Positions 1 through 8,085 of a DNA stretch of 64,000 nucleotides are shown one piece after another. Both the position numbers and the translations under genes were made by a program. The notes under the pieces were generated by a model. It worked only from the letters and a program-made list of their open reading frames with translations, was not told where the DNA came from and ran no database searches. The stretch is from Azospirillum sp. B21 (GTDB lineage Bacteria > Pseudomonadota > Alphaproteobacteria > Azospirillales > Azospirillaceae), in contig NZ_VTTO01000011.1 in the NCBI RefSeq assembly GCF_008364825.1, positions 94,105 through 158,104 on the forward strand. The letters are read 5' to 3'. The first letter of the stretch is position 1; the number at the start of each line of letters is the position of its first letter.

Positions 1-36
1 CCTCACCCTAACCCTCTCCCCGGGGGGGAGAGGGGA
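1..36. repeat. Dispersed GC-rich palindrome, copy 1
   Basis: Inverted repeat with arms CCCTCTCCCC (12-21) and GGGGAGAGGG (25-34) beside a CCTCACCCTAA flank. A near-identical copy in the opposite orientation lies at 34220-34256, and related palindromes occur in other intergenic gaps of this window. This is a REP-like intergenic element. Any function, such as transcript end or mRNA stability, is inferred. Confidence 0.65.
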
Positions 37-56
37 TCGGTCCCGGGTGCGCTGAC

Positions 57-830
57 GTGGCCCGCCGCCGCTCCCTGACCCTGCGGGGTCTGTTCGTCGT
101 CCTCGCCGTGCTTGCCGCCGTCGCACTGGCGGAGCGTCTGCATATCCTGCCGCCGGGCACGCTCGACGGTCTGCTTGGCCAGGAGACGCCGCGCCCCCGA
201 CAGCCGCGCAAGCAGGAAACCGCCGAACCGCTGCCGCCGATCATCGCCCGTGCATCCGACCGGATCGATTATGCCGAGGTCGCCCGCCAGCTCGACGCCA
301 TCCGGGTAGAGCCGGAACGGGGCCGCGGCTACCAGCGGGAGGAGTGGCCGCACTGGCTGGCGCTGGAGGGCGGTTGCCTGAACGCGCGCGAAAAGGTGCT
401 GATCCGCGACTCGCGCCGCCCGGCGACGCTCGATGCCAAGGGGTGCAGTGTGAAGTCCGGCGACTGGCTCGACCCCTATACCGGGGAGCGCTTCACCGAT
501 CCGCAGATGGTCGACATCGACCACCGGGTGCCGCTGCAGGAGGCCTATGCCAGCGGCGGCTACGACTGGAGCCGGGAACGCCGCGCCGCCTACGCCAACG
601 ACACCAGCGATCCGCGGACCCTGCTGGTCTCCGGCCGGGAGGCTAACCGGGCCAAGGGCTCCAAGGGGCCGGAGGACTGGCTGCCGCCGAAGCGCGACGG
701 CATCTGCCTCTATGTCGCCGACTGGATCCTGGTGAAGGCTCGCTGGGGACTGGCGATGGACGAGCGGGAGCGGGTGACCGTCGGCAACATCCTGACCGAC
801 TGCCGCGCATTGGTCGGCCGCCAGCGCTGA
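57..830 (+). CDS. Membrane-anchored or secreted HNH-family (DUF1524/GmrSD-C-like) nuclease
   Basis: A 257-residue protein with a basic N-terminus and one hydrophobic segment at about residues 8-24, so probably exported or anchored. The C-terminal two thirds carry the HNH/beta-beta-alpha metal fold seen in DUF1524 proteins: IDHRVPL (D155-H156), then YAND (N181), then REANRAKGSKGPEDWLPP (N197). Paired cysteines in the second half may form disulfides. The GTG at 57 is the only start that keeps the hydrophobic segment. Related stand-alone proteins are common and mostly uncharacterised. No restriction-modification partner is adjacent, so extracellular DNA degradation is more plausible than restriction. 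The substrate is unknown. Confidence 0.8.
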   Translation: MARRRSLTLRGLFVVLAVLAAVALAERLHILPPGTLDGLLGQETPRPRQPRKQETAEPLPPIIARASDRIDYAEVARQLDAIRVEPERGRGYQREEWPHWLALEGGCLNAREKVLIRDSRRPATLDAKGCSVKSGDWLDPYTGERFTDPQMVDIDHRVPLQEAYASGGYDWSRERRAAYANDTSDPRTLLVSGREANRAKGSKGPEDWLPPKRDGICLYVADWILVKARWGLAMDERERVTVGNILTDCRALVGRQR

Positions 831-898
831 CAGACTCTGCATTGTTTCGCATGCCACCGGTTTCGCGGTACGGTTCGGGCCTGAACCGGGAGGATGCA

Positions 899-2278
899 GT
901 GAGCGAAGGACGAAACGCCTTGTGGCGGGAGAGCGCTGCCGGCTTGGCGGCAAGGCTGGCGCGGCGGGAACTGTCGGCGCGGGAGGCGGTGGAGGCGCAT
1001 CTGGCGCGCATCGCGGCGAAAGAGCCGGCACTGTCCGCCTTCATCACCGTGGCCGCCGACGAAGCCCTGGCCCGTGCCGAGGTGCTGGACGCAGCCCCGG
1101 CACCGGTCGGGCCGCTGCATGGGCTGCCGGTGGCGGTGAAGGACCTGACCGACACCGCCGGCATCCGCACCACCTACGGCTCGGCGCTCTATGCCGATCA
1201 TGTGCCGTCCACCAGCGACATTGCCGTCGCACGGATCGAGGCGGCGGGCGGTATCGTCATCGGCAAGACCAACACACCGGAATTCGGCTTCGGCGCCGTC
1301 TGCCGGAACCGCCTGTACGGGCCGACCTGCAACCCCGTCGATCCCGTCCTGACCTCCGGCGGGTCGAGTGGCGGATCGGCGGTGGCTGTGGCCGTCGGCA
1401 TGGCGCCGCTGGCGCACGGCACCGATTTCGGCGGATCGGTGCGGGTGCCGGCGAGCTTCTGCGGCGTCGCCTCGATCCGGCCGACACCGGGGCTGATCCC
1501 GGCGCCGGGCCGCGCCCTGGGCTGGGACACGCTGGCGACCCACGGGGTGCTGGCGCGCGACACCGAAGACTGCGCGCTGCTGCTGTCGGCGATGGCCGGC
1601 AGCGACCTGCGCGACCCGACCTCCCTGTTCGGCGACCGCGACGACGGATCGAAGTCGCGGCTGGGCGCCACCACCGATTTCGGCACGGCCACGGTGTCTC
1701 AGGCGGTGCGGGAACGCTTCGCCGCGGCGGTGGACCGGTTGGAACGCGTCGTCGGGCCGGTGGCGCGCCGCCATCCCGACTGCGGCGACGCCATGGCCAC
1801 CTTCCGCACGCTGCGCGCCGCGCAGACCCGACACACCTTCGGGCCGATGCTGGCGAAGCATGGCGACGATCTGACCGACACCATCCGCTGGAACATCGAG
1901 GCCGGCGCCGGTATCACCGCCGATGCCTATCTGGAGGCGCAGGCCGCCCGCACCGCTCTCTACCGCCGCTTCGTGGCGCTGTTCGAGGACATCGACGTGC
2001 TGGCCGCACCGGCCTGCGGCGTGCTGCCCTGGCCGAACGCGGAGGGCGAGGTGACGGAGATCGACGGCCGGCCGGTGGAGACCATCCTCGATTATCTCGG
2101 CGTCACCGCCATCATCACGCTGGTGGGCTTCCCTGTGCTGACCCTGCCTGTCGGCGGGGAAGGGCTGCCCTTCGGCATCCAGCTGATCGCCCGGCCGGGC
2201 GAGGAGCGGCGCCTGATCCGCCTGGGACGGCTGTTGGAGCGGGAGGCGGGCTTCGTCCACCATTGGCTTGAAAGCTGA
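899..2278 (+). CDS. Amidase-signature family amidase
   Basis: A 459-residue amidase-signature hydrolase (GatA/fatty-acid-amide hydrolase superfamily). The Ser-cisSer-Lys triad is visible: K81 in VAVKDLTDTAG, the cis-serine near S157 in SGGSSGGSA, and the nucleophile S181 in GTDFGGSVRVPA. The GTG at 899 is preferred because GGAGG lies 5 bases upstream; a longer reading from TTG 842 lacks a ribosome site. No gatB or gatC is nearby, so this is probably a catabolic amidase and not the tRNA amidotransferase subunit. The next gene begins just after its stop codon, which suggests co-transcription. Substrate unknown. Confidence 0.9.
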   Translation: MSEGRNALWRESAAGLAARLARRELSAREAVEAHLARIAAKEPALSAFITVAADEALARAEVLDAAPAPVGPLHGLPVAVKDLTDTAGIRTTYGSALYADHVPSTSDIAVARIEAAGGIVIGKTNTPEFGFGAVCRNRLYGPTCNPVDPVLTSGGSSGGSAVAVAVGMAPLAHGTDFGGSVRVPASFCGVASIRPTPGLIPAPGRALGWDTLATHGVLARDTEDCALLLSAMAGSDLRDPTSLFGDRDDGSKSRLGATTDFGTATVSQAVRERFAAAVDRLERVVGPVARRHPDCGDAMATFRTLRAAQTRHTFGPMLAKHGDDLTDTIRWNIEAGAGITADAYLEAQAARTALYRRFVALFEDIDVLAAPACGVLPWPNAEGEVTEIDGRPVETILDYLGVTAIITLVGFPVLTLPVGGEGLPFGIQLIARPGEERRLIRLGRLLEREAGFVHHWLES

Positions 2279-2291
2279 GGAGATGACCGGC

Positions 2292-3035
2292 ATGGCAGGA
2301 AGACTGCAGGGCAAGACCGCCATCGTCACCGCCGCCGCGCAGGGTATGGGGCGCGCCGCCGCCCTTGCCTTCGCGGAGGAGGGCGCCAGCGTCCTGGCGA
2401 CCGACGTCAACGACGGGCTGCTGGAGGAGTTGGCCGGCACCCCCGGCATCGTCACCCGCCGCCTCGACGTCTGCGATCCTGCGGCGATCCAGGACTTCGC
2501 GGCGGAGGTGCCGGCGCCGTCGGTGCTGTTCAACTGCGCCGGCTATGTCCATGCCGGCAGCGTGCTGGACTGTGACGAGGACGCCTTCGACTTCTCCGTC
2601 ACGCTGAACGTCCGCTCGATGTACCGGATGATCCGGGCCTTCCTTCCGGGAATGCTGGAGGCGGGCGGCGGATCCATCGTCAACATGTCGTCCGTCGCCT
2701 CCTCCATAATCGGAGCGCCGAACCGCTTTATCTACGGCACCACCAAGGCGGCGGTGATCGGCCTGACCAAGTCGGTCGCCGCCGATTACGTCACCCGCGG
2801 AGTCCGCGTGAACGCCATCTGCCCCGGCACGGTGGACAGCCCGTCGCTGCACGACCGCATGCGGGCGCTGGGCGATTACGACACCGCGCGTGCCGCCTTC
2901 GTCGCCCGGCAACCGATGGGCCGGCTCGGCACGGCGGAGGAAGTGGCGAAACTCGCCGTCTACCTTGCTTCTGACGAGTCCGCTTTCATGACCGGGCAGG
3001 CAATCGCCATCGACGGCGGCTGGTCCAACACCTGA
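2292..3035 (+). CDS. SDR-family NAD(P)-dependent dehydrogenase
   Basis: A 247-residue classical short-chain dehydrogenase. The Rossmann turn TAAAQGMG (13-20), NCAG (81-84), catalytic serines near 133, Y148 and K152 in YGTTK, and the C-terminal PMGRLGTAEEVA and DGGW motifs are all present. The overall pattern resembles the DHRS6/3-hydroxybutyrate dehydrogenase type 2 and 2-keto-3-deoxy-L-fuconate dehydrogenase branch, but the substrate cannot be fixed from sequence. The ATG at 2292 has GAGGAG about 9 bases upstream; the ATG at 2283 sits too close to that site. It lies 13 bases after the amidase and probably shares its transcript. Confidence 0.9.
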   Translation: MAGRLQGKTAIVTAAAQGMGRAAALAFAEEGASVLATDVNDGLLEELAGTPGIVTRRLDVCDPAAIQDFAAEVPAPSVLFNCAGYVHAGSVLDCDEDAFDFSVTLNVRSMYRMIRAFLPGMLEAGGGSIVNMSSVASSIIGAPNRFIYGTTKAAVIGLTKSVAADYVTRGVRVNAICPGTVDSPSLHDRMRALGDYDTARAAFVARQPMGRLGTAEEVAKLAVYLASDESAFMTGQAIAIDGGWSNT

Positions 3036-3116
3036 GCGGCTGCGGGGCAGGGGGCTCTCGAACGTCACAGCCGCCCGCTATTCCCCTTCCGCCGCATTTA
3101 TGGTAAATGAGCCGGC

Positions 3117-3344
3117 ATGGTAGAGACCCGACGCACTGGTGACCGTTCGAACGAGCTGATCCGCCCCGATCCCGGCGGCGGGCGGGTTCCTGCGGCCGGT
3201 GCGCGTGCGCGGGCCGATGGGGTCGTCCCGCAGGGGCGGCAGCGCATCCCGAGCCTGCGCGAACTGGCCGCATTGGTGGTCAATGGGGTGCTGACCCTGC
3301 CGCGCAACTACCGCCGCGGCATGTTCCTCGACGTTCAGGTGTAG
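3117..3344 (+). CDS. Small basic hypothetical protein
   Basis: A 75-residue ORF with no recognised domain. The N-terminal half is Arg/Gly/Ala-rich and low in complexity. The C-terminal half (IPSLRELAALVVNGVLTLP followed by NYRRGMFLDVQV) looks like a folded protein and uses GC-ending codons. The ribosome site before the ATG is weak. Its last 10 bases overlap the end of the convergent glycosyltransferase gene. It may be a real lineage-specific small protein, but the evidence is coding style only. Confidence 0.45.
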   Translation: MVETRRTGDRSNELIRPDPGGGRVPAAGARARADGVVPQGRQRIPSLRELAALVVNGVLTLPRNYRRGMFLDVQV

Positions 3345-4093
3345 GCCGCCACATCCGGCCCGAAAAGGCGTTCCAACAGGACCGGCGGCAGTTCGTACTG
3401 GGGCAGGCACAGGCTGGTGCTGCGGGCGTGCAGCGTGTGCAGGCACAGTCCCTCCGCATCCGGGAATGTGCCGACGCGGAAGCGCTCGCGCGCGGCCTTC
3501 ACGAATGGCGCATCCTCGCAGGCATTCACCGCAGGAAAGCGCTCCGCTTCCCAGACCGCACGGCGATAGGCGTAGGAGAAGCCGTAACCGTTCAGATTCT
3601 CAGGCGAGGGCAGTGCGTCCGGCGCCTCGATATAGCTGCAGCCCTGCCGTCCCCAGCGGTGGTGCGAGCCGCCTTGCGCGGTATCCCAATAGCCGAACCG
3701 ACGATGCGGCGCGCTGTAGAGGAACCAGCCGGACAGCTTCACCAAGTCGTAGCCTTGCGCCAGCCGGTCCAGCATCCGCTCCACATAGGCGGGCGCGTAG
3801 AAATCATCGTCGTCCATGTGGACGATCACCGAGCCCTTGGCATGTTCGGCAAGGATGTTGCGCTTTTCACCGATCGCATAGCGGCTGGGCGAGTAGAAAT
3901 ACTTCAGCCGCGGGTTCGCCAGCGGCTTGAGATAGGCAGACGGGCGCGGGCTGTCGTCGAAGACGAGCCATTCGATCTCGGGATGGGTCTGCGCCTCGAT
4001 GCAGGCATGCAGGCGGGGCAGGAAATCCTCCCGCTGCCAAGTTGGCGTGATGATGCTGACGAGCGGGGTAGCCGGGGAGGGGATTGTGGTCAT
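3335..4093 (-). CDS. Family 2 glycosyltransferase (GT-A fold)
   Basis: A 252-residue GT2-type transferase. The nucleotide-binding start PLVSIITPTWQRE is at about residues 10-22 and the metal-binding acidic motif VIVHMDDDDFY near 90-100. No transmembrane segment is seen, so it is probably a cytosolic or peripheral enzyme adding sugar to a surface polysaccharide or other acceptor. The C-terminal half (GYWDTAQGG, NACEDAPFVKAARE) resembles stand-alone GT2 proteins of alphaproteobacteria. No other polysaccharide gene is adjacent, so donor and acceptor are unknown. Confidence 0.85.
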   Translation of the reverse strand: MTTIPSPATPLVSIITPTWQREDFLPRLHACIEAQTHPEIEWLVFDDSPRPSAYLKPLANPRLKYFYSPSRYAIGEKRNILAEHAKGSVIVHMDDDDFYAPAYVERMLDRLAQGYDLVKLSGWFLYSAPHRRFGYWDTAQGGSHHRWGRQGCSYIEAPDALPSPENLNGYGFSYAYRRAVWEAERFPAVNACEDAPFVKAARERFRVGTFPDAEGLCLHTLHARSTSLCLPQYELPPVLLERLFGPDVAAYT

Positions 4094-4191
4094 GGTCGTT
4101 TCTTGCCCGTACGGGCGCCCTGCGTGTAGACAGGCGGCAGGATAGCACCGCCCGTGGGCCGGTGGTGATCGGAAGGAAGGGAAGAAAGCCC

Positions 4192-4584
4192 GTGGGAGTG
4201 ATCGACCGCATCTGGATCGTCTTCGCCGCGCTGAACGGCGCCGTCGCGGTCGCCGCCGGGGCCTATGCCAGCCACGGACTTGCGGGCCAGCCGCAGGCGC
4301 AGGAGTGGTTCCGCACCGCCGGGATGTATCAGATGGCGCATGCGCTGGCGCTGGTGCTGCTGGTGGCGCTGGGGAGCCGGCTGAGCGCGCGGGCGGGTGG
4401 AAAGCTGGCTCTGCGGGTCGCGGGGTGGCTGTTCTGTGCCGGAATCCTGCTGTTCTGCGGCACGCTCTATGCGCTGGCCATGGTCGGACCGTTGCCGGTG
4501 CCGATGACGGCGCCCGCCGGTGGATGGAGCTTCATGCTGGGATGGGCGGCGCTGGCGGTCGCGGCGTTGCTGGCGCGCGACTGA
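4192..4584 (+). CDS. DUF423 family small membrane protein
   Basis: A 130-residue protein with four predicted membrane helices. Its N-terminal motif NGAVAVAAGAYASHGL matches the DUF423 family (about 120-130 residues), whose function is unknown. A GTG start at 4192 is chosen because a GGAAGGAAGGGAAG purine tract lies just upstream and the resulting length fits the family. The longer reading from 4084 would overlap the divergent glycosyltransferase start. The gene stands alone between that gene and the convergent ArsR-type regulator. Confidence 0.85.
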   Translation: MGVIDRIWIVFAALNGAVAVAAGAYASHGLAGQPQAQEWFRTAGMYQMAHALALVLLVALGSRLSARAGGKLALRVAGWLFCAGILLFCGTLYALAMVGPLPVPMTAPAGGWSFMLGWAALAVAALLARD

Positions 4585-4621
4585 GGCTTGCGCCCCTCAT
4601 AGGGCTGGGTCGTCCGGCAAT

Positions 4622-5002
4622 TCAGCCGGCGGCGGCCTGCAGGCCGGAACAGTCGTTGCCGGAATCGCTGGCGGAGGCGCCGTCGCGCCCGTCTTCCGCA
4701 TCCTCCGCCGGGGTGCAGTAGAGGCCGTGCAGCGTCGTCATGATCGTCTGCGCCTCGTGCCCGTTCAGCGAGTAGTAGATGTTCTGGGCGCTGCGGCGCG
4801 TGCGGACCAGATTGTCGTTGCGCAGTCTGGCCAAGTGCTGCGACAGCGCCGACTGGCTGAGGCCGACCAGTTCCTCCAACTCGCCCACCGACCGTTCGCC
4901 CTGGCTCAGGTGGCACAGGATAAGAAGGCGCCGCTCATTGCACATCGCCTTCAGCAGAGCGCTCGCCCGGCGGGCGTTTGCCTGCAAATCCTCGATCTTC
5001 AT
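4622..5002 (-). CDS. ArsR/SmtB-family regulator of the BigR/SqrR persulfide-sensing type
   Basis: A 126-residue winged-helix repressor. The HTH region SVGELEELVGLSQSALSQHL (about 38-57) is typical. Two cysteines, C30 (LLILCHLSQGE) and C96 (HGLYCTPAED), align by surrounding motif with the redox cysteine pair of BigR and SqrR, which form a tetrasulfide link when reactive sulfur species rise. The arsenic/metal CxC motif of canonical ArsR is absent. The acidic C-terminal tail adds about 25 residues with a further Cys. It is divergent from the TusA-like sulfur carrier gene at 5328, which supports a sulfur-related role. Persulfide sensing is inferred. Confidence 0.8.
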   Translation of the reverse strand: MKIEDLQANARRASALLKAMCNERRLLILCHLSQGERSVGELEELVGLSQSALSQHLARLRNDNLVRTRRSAQNIYYSLNGHEAQTIMTTLHGLYCTPAEDAEDGRDGASASDSGNDCSGLQAAAG

Positions 5003-5327
5003 TGCTTTCCCGTCGCCCTGTCCGTTCCGATTCGTTTTACAACCGGGCTGTCGTTGCGCAGCCCGGCAAAGAAAAATGCTCGTATCCTAGTATATTCGCA
5101 CTGTGCGGGAATTGTCCACCTGTGGGATTCCGTCATCCGGACGCCGGCACCGATTGCCGCCGCACCGGCTTGGGCGTTGCCATTACCGCTGGACGCCGCT
5201 TTTTTCTCGCAAGACGGAACAATAGCCGGACGCATGGATCCCCCGGCGGTTGCAGTCGTCAAGTCCATCGCCTCCCATGGATCATCGGCCGATGACACCG
5301 GCCGGCAGGTGGGATAGCATTTCGGTC
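5003..5327. other. Divergent intergenic region between the ArsR-type regulator and tusA-like gene
   Basis: A 325-base gap with no convincing gene. It is more AT-rich than its neighbours at about 5065-5115 and should hold the regulator promoter on the minus strand and possibly the promoter of the TusA-like gene. An imperfect inverted repeat lies at 5094-5112. Confidence 0.6.
5094..5112. promoter_or_regulatory. Candidate operator for the ArsR/BigR-type regulator
   Basis: Imperfect palindrome in which ATTCGCAC is followed by GTGCGGGAAT, giving ATTC and GAAT ends separated by 11 bases. SqrR/BigR sites are usually described with ATTC and GAAT closer together (about 8 bases), so the fit is partial. 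Its position about 90 bases upstream of the regulator start is suitable for autoregulation. Confidence 0.35.
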
Positions 5328-5555
5328 ATGACCGATCATCCGTTGGATACCAAGGGCTTGCAGTGCCCGCTCCCCGTCCTGCGTGCCCGCAAGGCCATCA
5401 GGGCCATCGCCGTTGGCGACACCCTGACCGTGGAGGCGACCGATCCCGGCGCCCGCAAGGACTTCCCCGCCTTCTGCGAGGCGACCGGCAACCGCCTGCT
5501 GTCGGTCGGGGAGGAGGACGGCATTCTCCGCTTCGTCATCGAACGGACAGCGTGA
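5328..5555 (+). CDS. TusA-family sulfur carrier protein
   Basis: A 75-residue TusA/SirA/YeeD-family protein. It starts with LDTKGLQCPLPVLRARKAI, containing the CPxP signature; C13 would carry the persulfide. The remaining betaalpha elements and the end FVIER fit the family length. The ATG at 5328 is chosen because earlier starts add a non-conserved stretch. TusA proteins pass sulfur to tRNA thiolation, molybdenum cofactor or sulfur-oxidation partners; no tusBCD or yeeE partner is adjacent, so the exact acceptor is unknown. Confidence 0.9.
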   Translation: MTDHPLDTKGLQCPLPVLRARKAIRAIAVGDTLTVEATDPGARKDFPAFCEATGNRLLSVGEEDGILRFVIERTA

Positions 5556-5766
5556 TCAACGGACGGCGCAGTCCCTGCCCACGTTCCCGTCACCCCATCG
5601 TTGCCGTTACCATCGTATCGTGTCACGGATTGCCCCGGCCCCCGAAAGTGGGCTGTGACGAATCGTCCTGGATTCAGCCTGTACTTTCATTAGCGATGCG
5701 GGAAGAATGGTTTTCGGAAACGCTGCGAACGCCGCCCGAAAACCAACGATAACGACCGAAAAATCG

Positions 5767-6696
5767 ATGTTCACCACCCTGTTCACCCACCCGGCGTGCC
5801 TGGAGCACGACACGGGTCTCGGTCATCCCGAATGCTCCGACCGCCTGCGCGCCGTCCTCGCCGCGCTGGAGACGGAGGAGTTCCATATGCTGGAACGGCA
5901 GGAGGCGCCGTGCGCCACGGTGGAACAGCTCCTGCGCGCACATCCGCAGTCGCACATCGACCGCGTGCTGTCGCTGATCCCTGAGGTGGAGCACGCCGGC
6001 GTCGATGCCGACACGGTCGTCTCGCCTGGGTCGGGGGAGGCGGCCCTGCGTGCGGCCGGCGCGGTCTGTGCCGCGGTCGACGCGGTGGCGACCGGCCAGT
6101 CGCGCAACGCCTTCTGCGCCGTGCGCCCGCCCGGCCACCATGCGGAGCGGGACAAGGCGATGGGCTTCTGCCTGTTCAACAACGCCGCGGTCGGCGCCTA
6201 TCACGCCCGCGCCGCGCATGGGCTGCAGCGCGTTGCGGTGATGGATTTCGACGTCCACCACGGCAACGGCACGCAGGACATCCTGCAGCACGACCCGGAC
6301 ATGCTCTATTGCTCGACCCACCAGTCGCCGCTCTACCCCGGCACGGGGGATGCGGGCGAAAAGGGCGAATACGGCAACTGCGTCAACGCGCCGCTGCCGG
6401 CCATGGCGGGATCGCCGGAGTTCCGGCACGCGATGACCCACGTCATCCTCCCGGCCATCGACCATTTCAAGCCGGACCTGCTGATCATCTCCGCCGGATT
6501 CGATGCCCATTCCCGCGACCCGCTGGCCGGCCTGCACCTGATCGATGACGATTTCGTCTGGGCCACCCGCAAGCTGGGCGAACTGGCCCGCACCCATTGC
6601 GGGGCGCGCATCGTCTCGGTGCTGGAAGGGGGCTACAACCTGCGCGCCCTTGCCTCCGCCAGTGCCGCCCATGTGCGCGAACTGATGTACTGCTGA
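5767..6696 (+). CDS. Histone-deacetylase-family protein (class II-like, acetylpolyamine/acetylprotein hydrolase)
   Basis: A 309-residue zinc-dependent deacetylase of the arginase/deacetylase fold. Visible motifs are HPACLEHDTGLGHPECSDRL at the start, the active-site RPPGHHAERDKAMGFCLFNN, the zinc-binding DFDVHHGNGTQ, SAGFDAHSRDPL, and C-terminal LEGGYNL. Bacterial members deacetylate polyamines, acetoin-pathway or protein lysines; the substrate is not decided by sequence. The ATG at 5767 is preferred because it begins at the conserved N-terminus; an open reading from 5707 adds a non-conserved leader. It is followed by a palindrome-rich gap and xseB. Confidence 0.9.
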   Translation: MFTTLFTHPACLEHDTGLGHPECSDRLRAVLAALETEEFHMLERQEAPCATVEQLLRAHPQSHIDRVLSLIPEVEHAGVDADTVVSPGSGEAALRAAGAVCAAVDAVATGQSRNAFCAVRPPGHHAERDKAMGFCLFNNAAVGAYHARAAHGLQRVAVMDFDVHHGNGTQDILQHDPDMLYCSTHQSPLYPGTGDAGEKGEYGNCVNAPLPAMAGSPEFRHAMTHVILPAIDHFKPDLLIISAGFDAHSRDPLAGLHLIDDDFVWATRKLGELARTHCGARIVSVLEGGYNLRALASASAAHVRELMYC

Positions 6697-6713
6697 CCGG
6701 CGGCGTTTCTATT

Positions 6714-6756
6714 GGGCGGGCACCCCATTCTCCCGAAAGGGGGAGGGGCTGCCCGA
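6714..6756. repeat. Dispersed GC-rich palindrome, intergenic
   Basis: Inverted repeat running from GGGCGGGCACCCC to GGGGCTGCCC with CTCCCGAAAGGGGGAG at the tip. It lies 17 bases after the deacetylase stop, where it could act as a transcript end. It belongs to the same GC-rich palindrome type seen at 1-36, 34220-34335, 40750-40779 and 50063-50172. Confidence 0.5.
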
Positions 6757-6860
6757 ACGCATAGGCCGCACATAGGCCGCAATGGCCGGGGTAGCGGAGT
6801 GCCTCGGGCCTTGCGCCGGACGTGGGCGGGGCATACCTTCGCGGGCTTGAGGTCCCATCG

Positions 6861-7157
6861 ATGGTTCTGCCCCACATGCCCCCTTCCACGACGTCTTCGC
6901 CCCCTGTTTCCGGCGCCGCCATTCCGCCCGACATCGCCGCCCTCAGCTTCGAGGATGCGCTCGCCGAACTGGAGCGGATCGTCCGCCAGCTCGAGGAAGG
7001 GCGCGGCAAGCTCGACGACGCCATCTCCTCCTACGAGCGGGGCACTGCGCTGAAGCGCCATTGCGAGATGAAGCTGCGCGAGGCGCAGGCCAAGATCGAC
7101 CGCATCACCGTGAGCGCCGACGGCTCCCTCGGCACCGAACCCGCCCGGATCGACTGA
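6861..7157 (+). CDS. xseB: Exodeoxyribonuclease VII small subunit
   Basis: A 98-residue protein with the XseB core LSFEDALAELERIVRQLEEGRGKLDDAISSYERG, a two-helix coiled coil, then AEAQAKID-like REAQAKIDRI. It pairs with XseA (not in this window) to form exonuclease VII, which degrades single-stranded DNA. The ATG at 6861 has GAGG 8 bases upstream; the ATG at 6876 is an alternative. xseB directly before ispA and dxs is a widely conserved proteobacterial order. The spacing to ispA is one base, so the genes are translationally linked. Confidence 0.93.
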   Translation: MVLPHMPPSTTSSPPVSGAAIPPDIAALSFEDALAELERIVRQLEEGRGKLDDAISSYERGTALKRHCEMKLREAQAKIDRITVSADGSLGTEPARID

Positions 7158-7158
7158 C

Positions 7159-8061
7159 GTGCAGACCATTTCCCAGACCGAGTTCAAAGCTGCCCTGGCC
7201 GACATCGCCCAGGCGGTCGAGCTGAAGATCAACGCGCTGCTGCCGACCACCGACCTGCCCGAGGCGCGGGTGTTCGACGCCATGCGCTATGGCTGCCTGA
7301 ACGGCGGCAAGCGGCTGCGCCCCTTCCTGGTGATGCAGTCCTCCGCCCTGTTCGGCGTCAACCCGGACTGCGCCATCCGTGCCGCGGCGGCCGTCGAGAT
7401 GGTCCACAGCTATTCCCTGATCCACGACGACCTGCCGGCGATGGACGACGGCGAGCTGCGGCGCGGCCGTCCGACCTGCCATCGCCAGTTCGACGAAGCG
7501 ACCGCCATATTGGCCGGCGACGGGCTGCTGACCTTCGCCTTCGAAGTGCTGGCGGATCCGGCGACGCACGAGGATCCCAACATCCGCTGCCAACTGGTGA
7601 CGGCCCTGGCCAAGGCGTCCGGCGGTCACGGCATGGTCGGCGGCCAGATGCTGGACCTGATCGCCGAGCATGAGACCTTCGACCTCGGCACCACCACCCG
7701 GCTGCAGCGCATGAAGACCGGCGAGATGATCGCCTTTTCCTGCGAGGCCGGCGGCATCCTGGGCAAGGCCAATCCGCCGCAGCGCACCGCGCTCCGCGCC
7801 TACGCCCACGACCTCGGCCTCGCCTTCCAGATCGTCGACGACCTGCTGGACGTGGAGGGCACGGCGGAGGAGACCGGAAAGACGGTCGGCCGCGACGCCC
7901 AGGCCGGCAAGGCGACCTTCGTGTCGATCCTCGGCCGCGACCGTGCCCGTGCCCAGGCGGAAATGCTCGCCAATCAGGCATCGCAGCACTTGGACATTTT
8001 CGATGGGCGTGCCGATATGTTGAAGGCGGTCGCCGACTTCGTCGTCGCGCGCCGCGCCTGA
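7159..8061 (+). CDS. ispA: Polyprenyl synthetase, farnesyl (geranyl) diphosphate synthase
   Basis: A 300-residue trans-prenyltransferase that condenses isopentenyl diphosphate with allylic diphosphates to make farnesyl diphosphate for ubiquinone, undecaprenyl phosphate and carotenoids. The first aspartate-rich motif is DDLPAMD (D90-D96) and the second is QIVDDLLD (D227-D228); GGKRLRPFL near residues 50-58 binds substrate. It starts at GTG 7159, one base after the xseB stop, and is followed 24 bases later by dxs, forming an isoprenoid operon. Length is normal for IspA. Confidence 0.94.
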   Translation: MQTISQTEFKAALADIAQAVELKINALLPTTDLPEARVFDAMRYGCLNGGKRLRPFLVMQSSALFGVNPDCAIRAAAAVEMVHSYSLIHDDLPAMDDGELRRGRPTCHRQFDEATAILAGDGLLTFAFEVLADPATHEDPNIRCQLVTALAKASGGHGMVGGQMLDLIAEHETFDLGTTTRLQRMKTGEMIAFSCEAGGILGKANPPQRTALRAYAHDLGLAFQIVDDLLDVEGTAEETGKTVGRDAQAGKATFVSILGRDRARAQAEMLANQASQHLDIFDGRADMLKAVADFVVARRA

Positions 8062-8085
8062 CCAGAGCTTGAGGACCATCACGAC

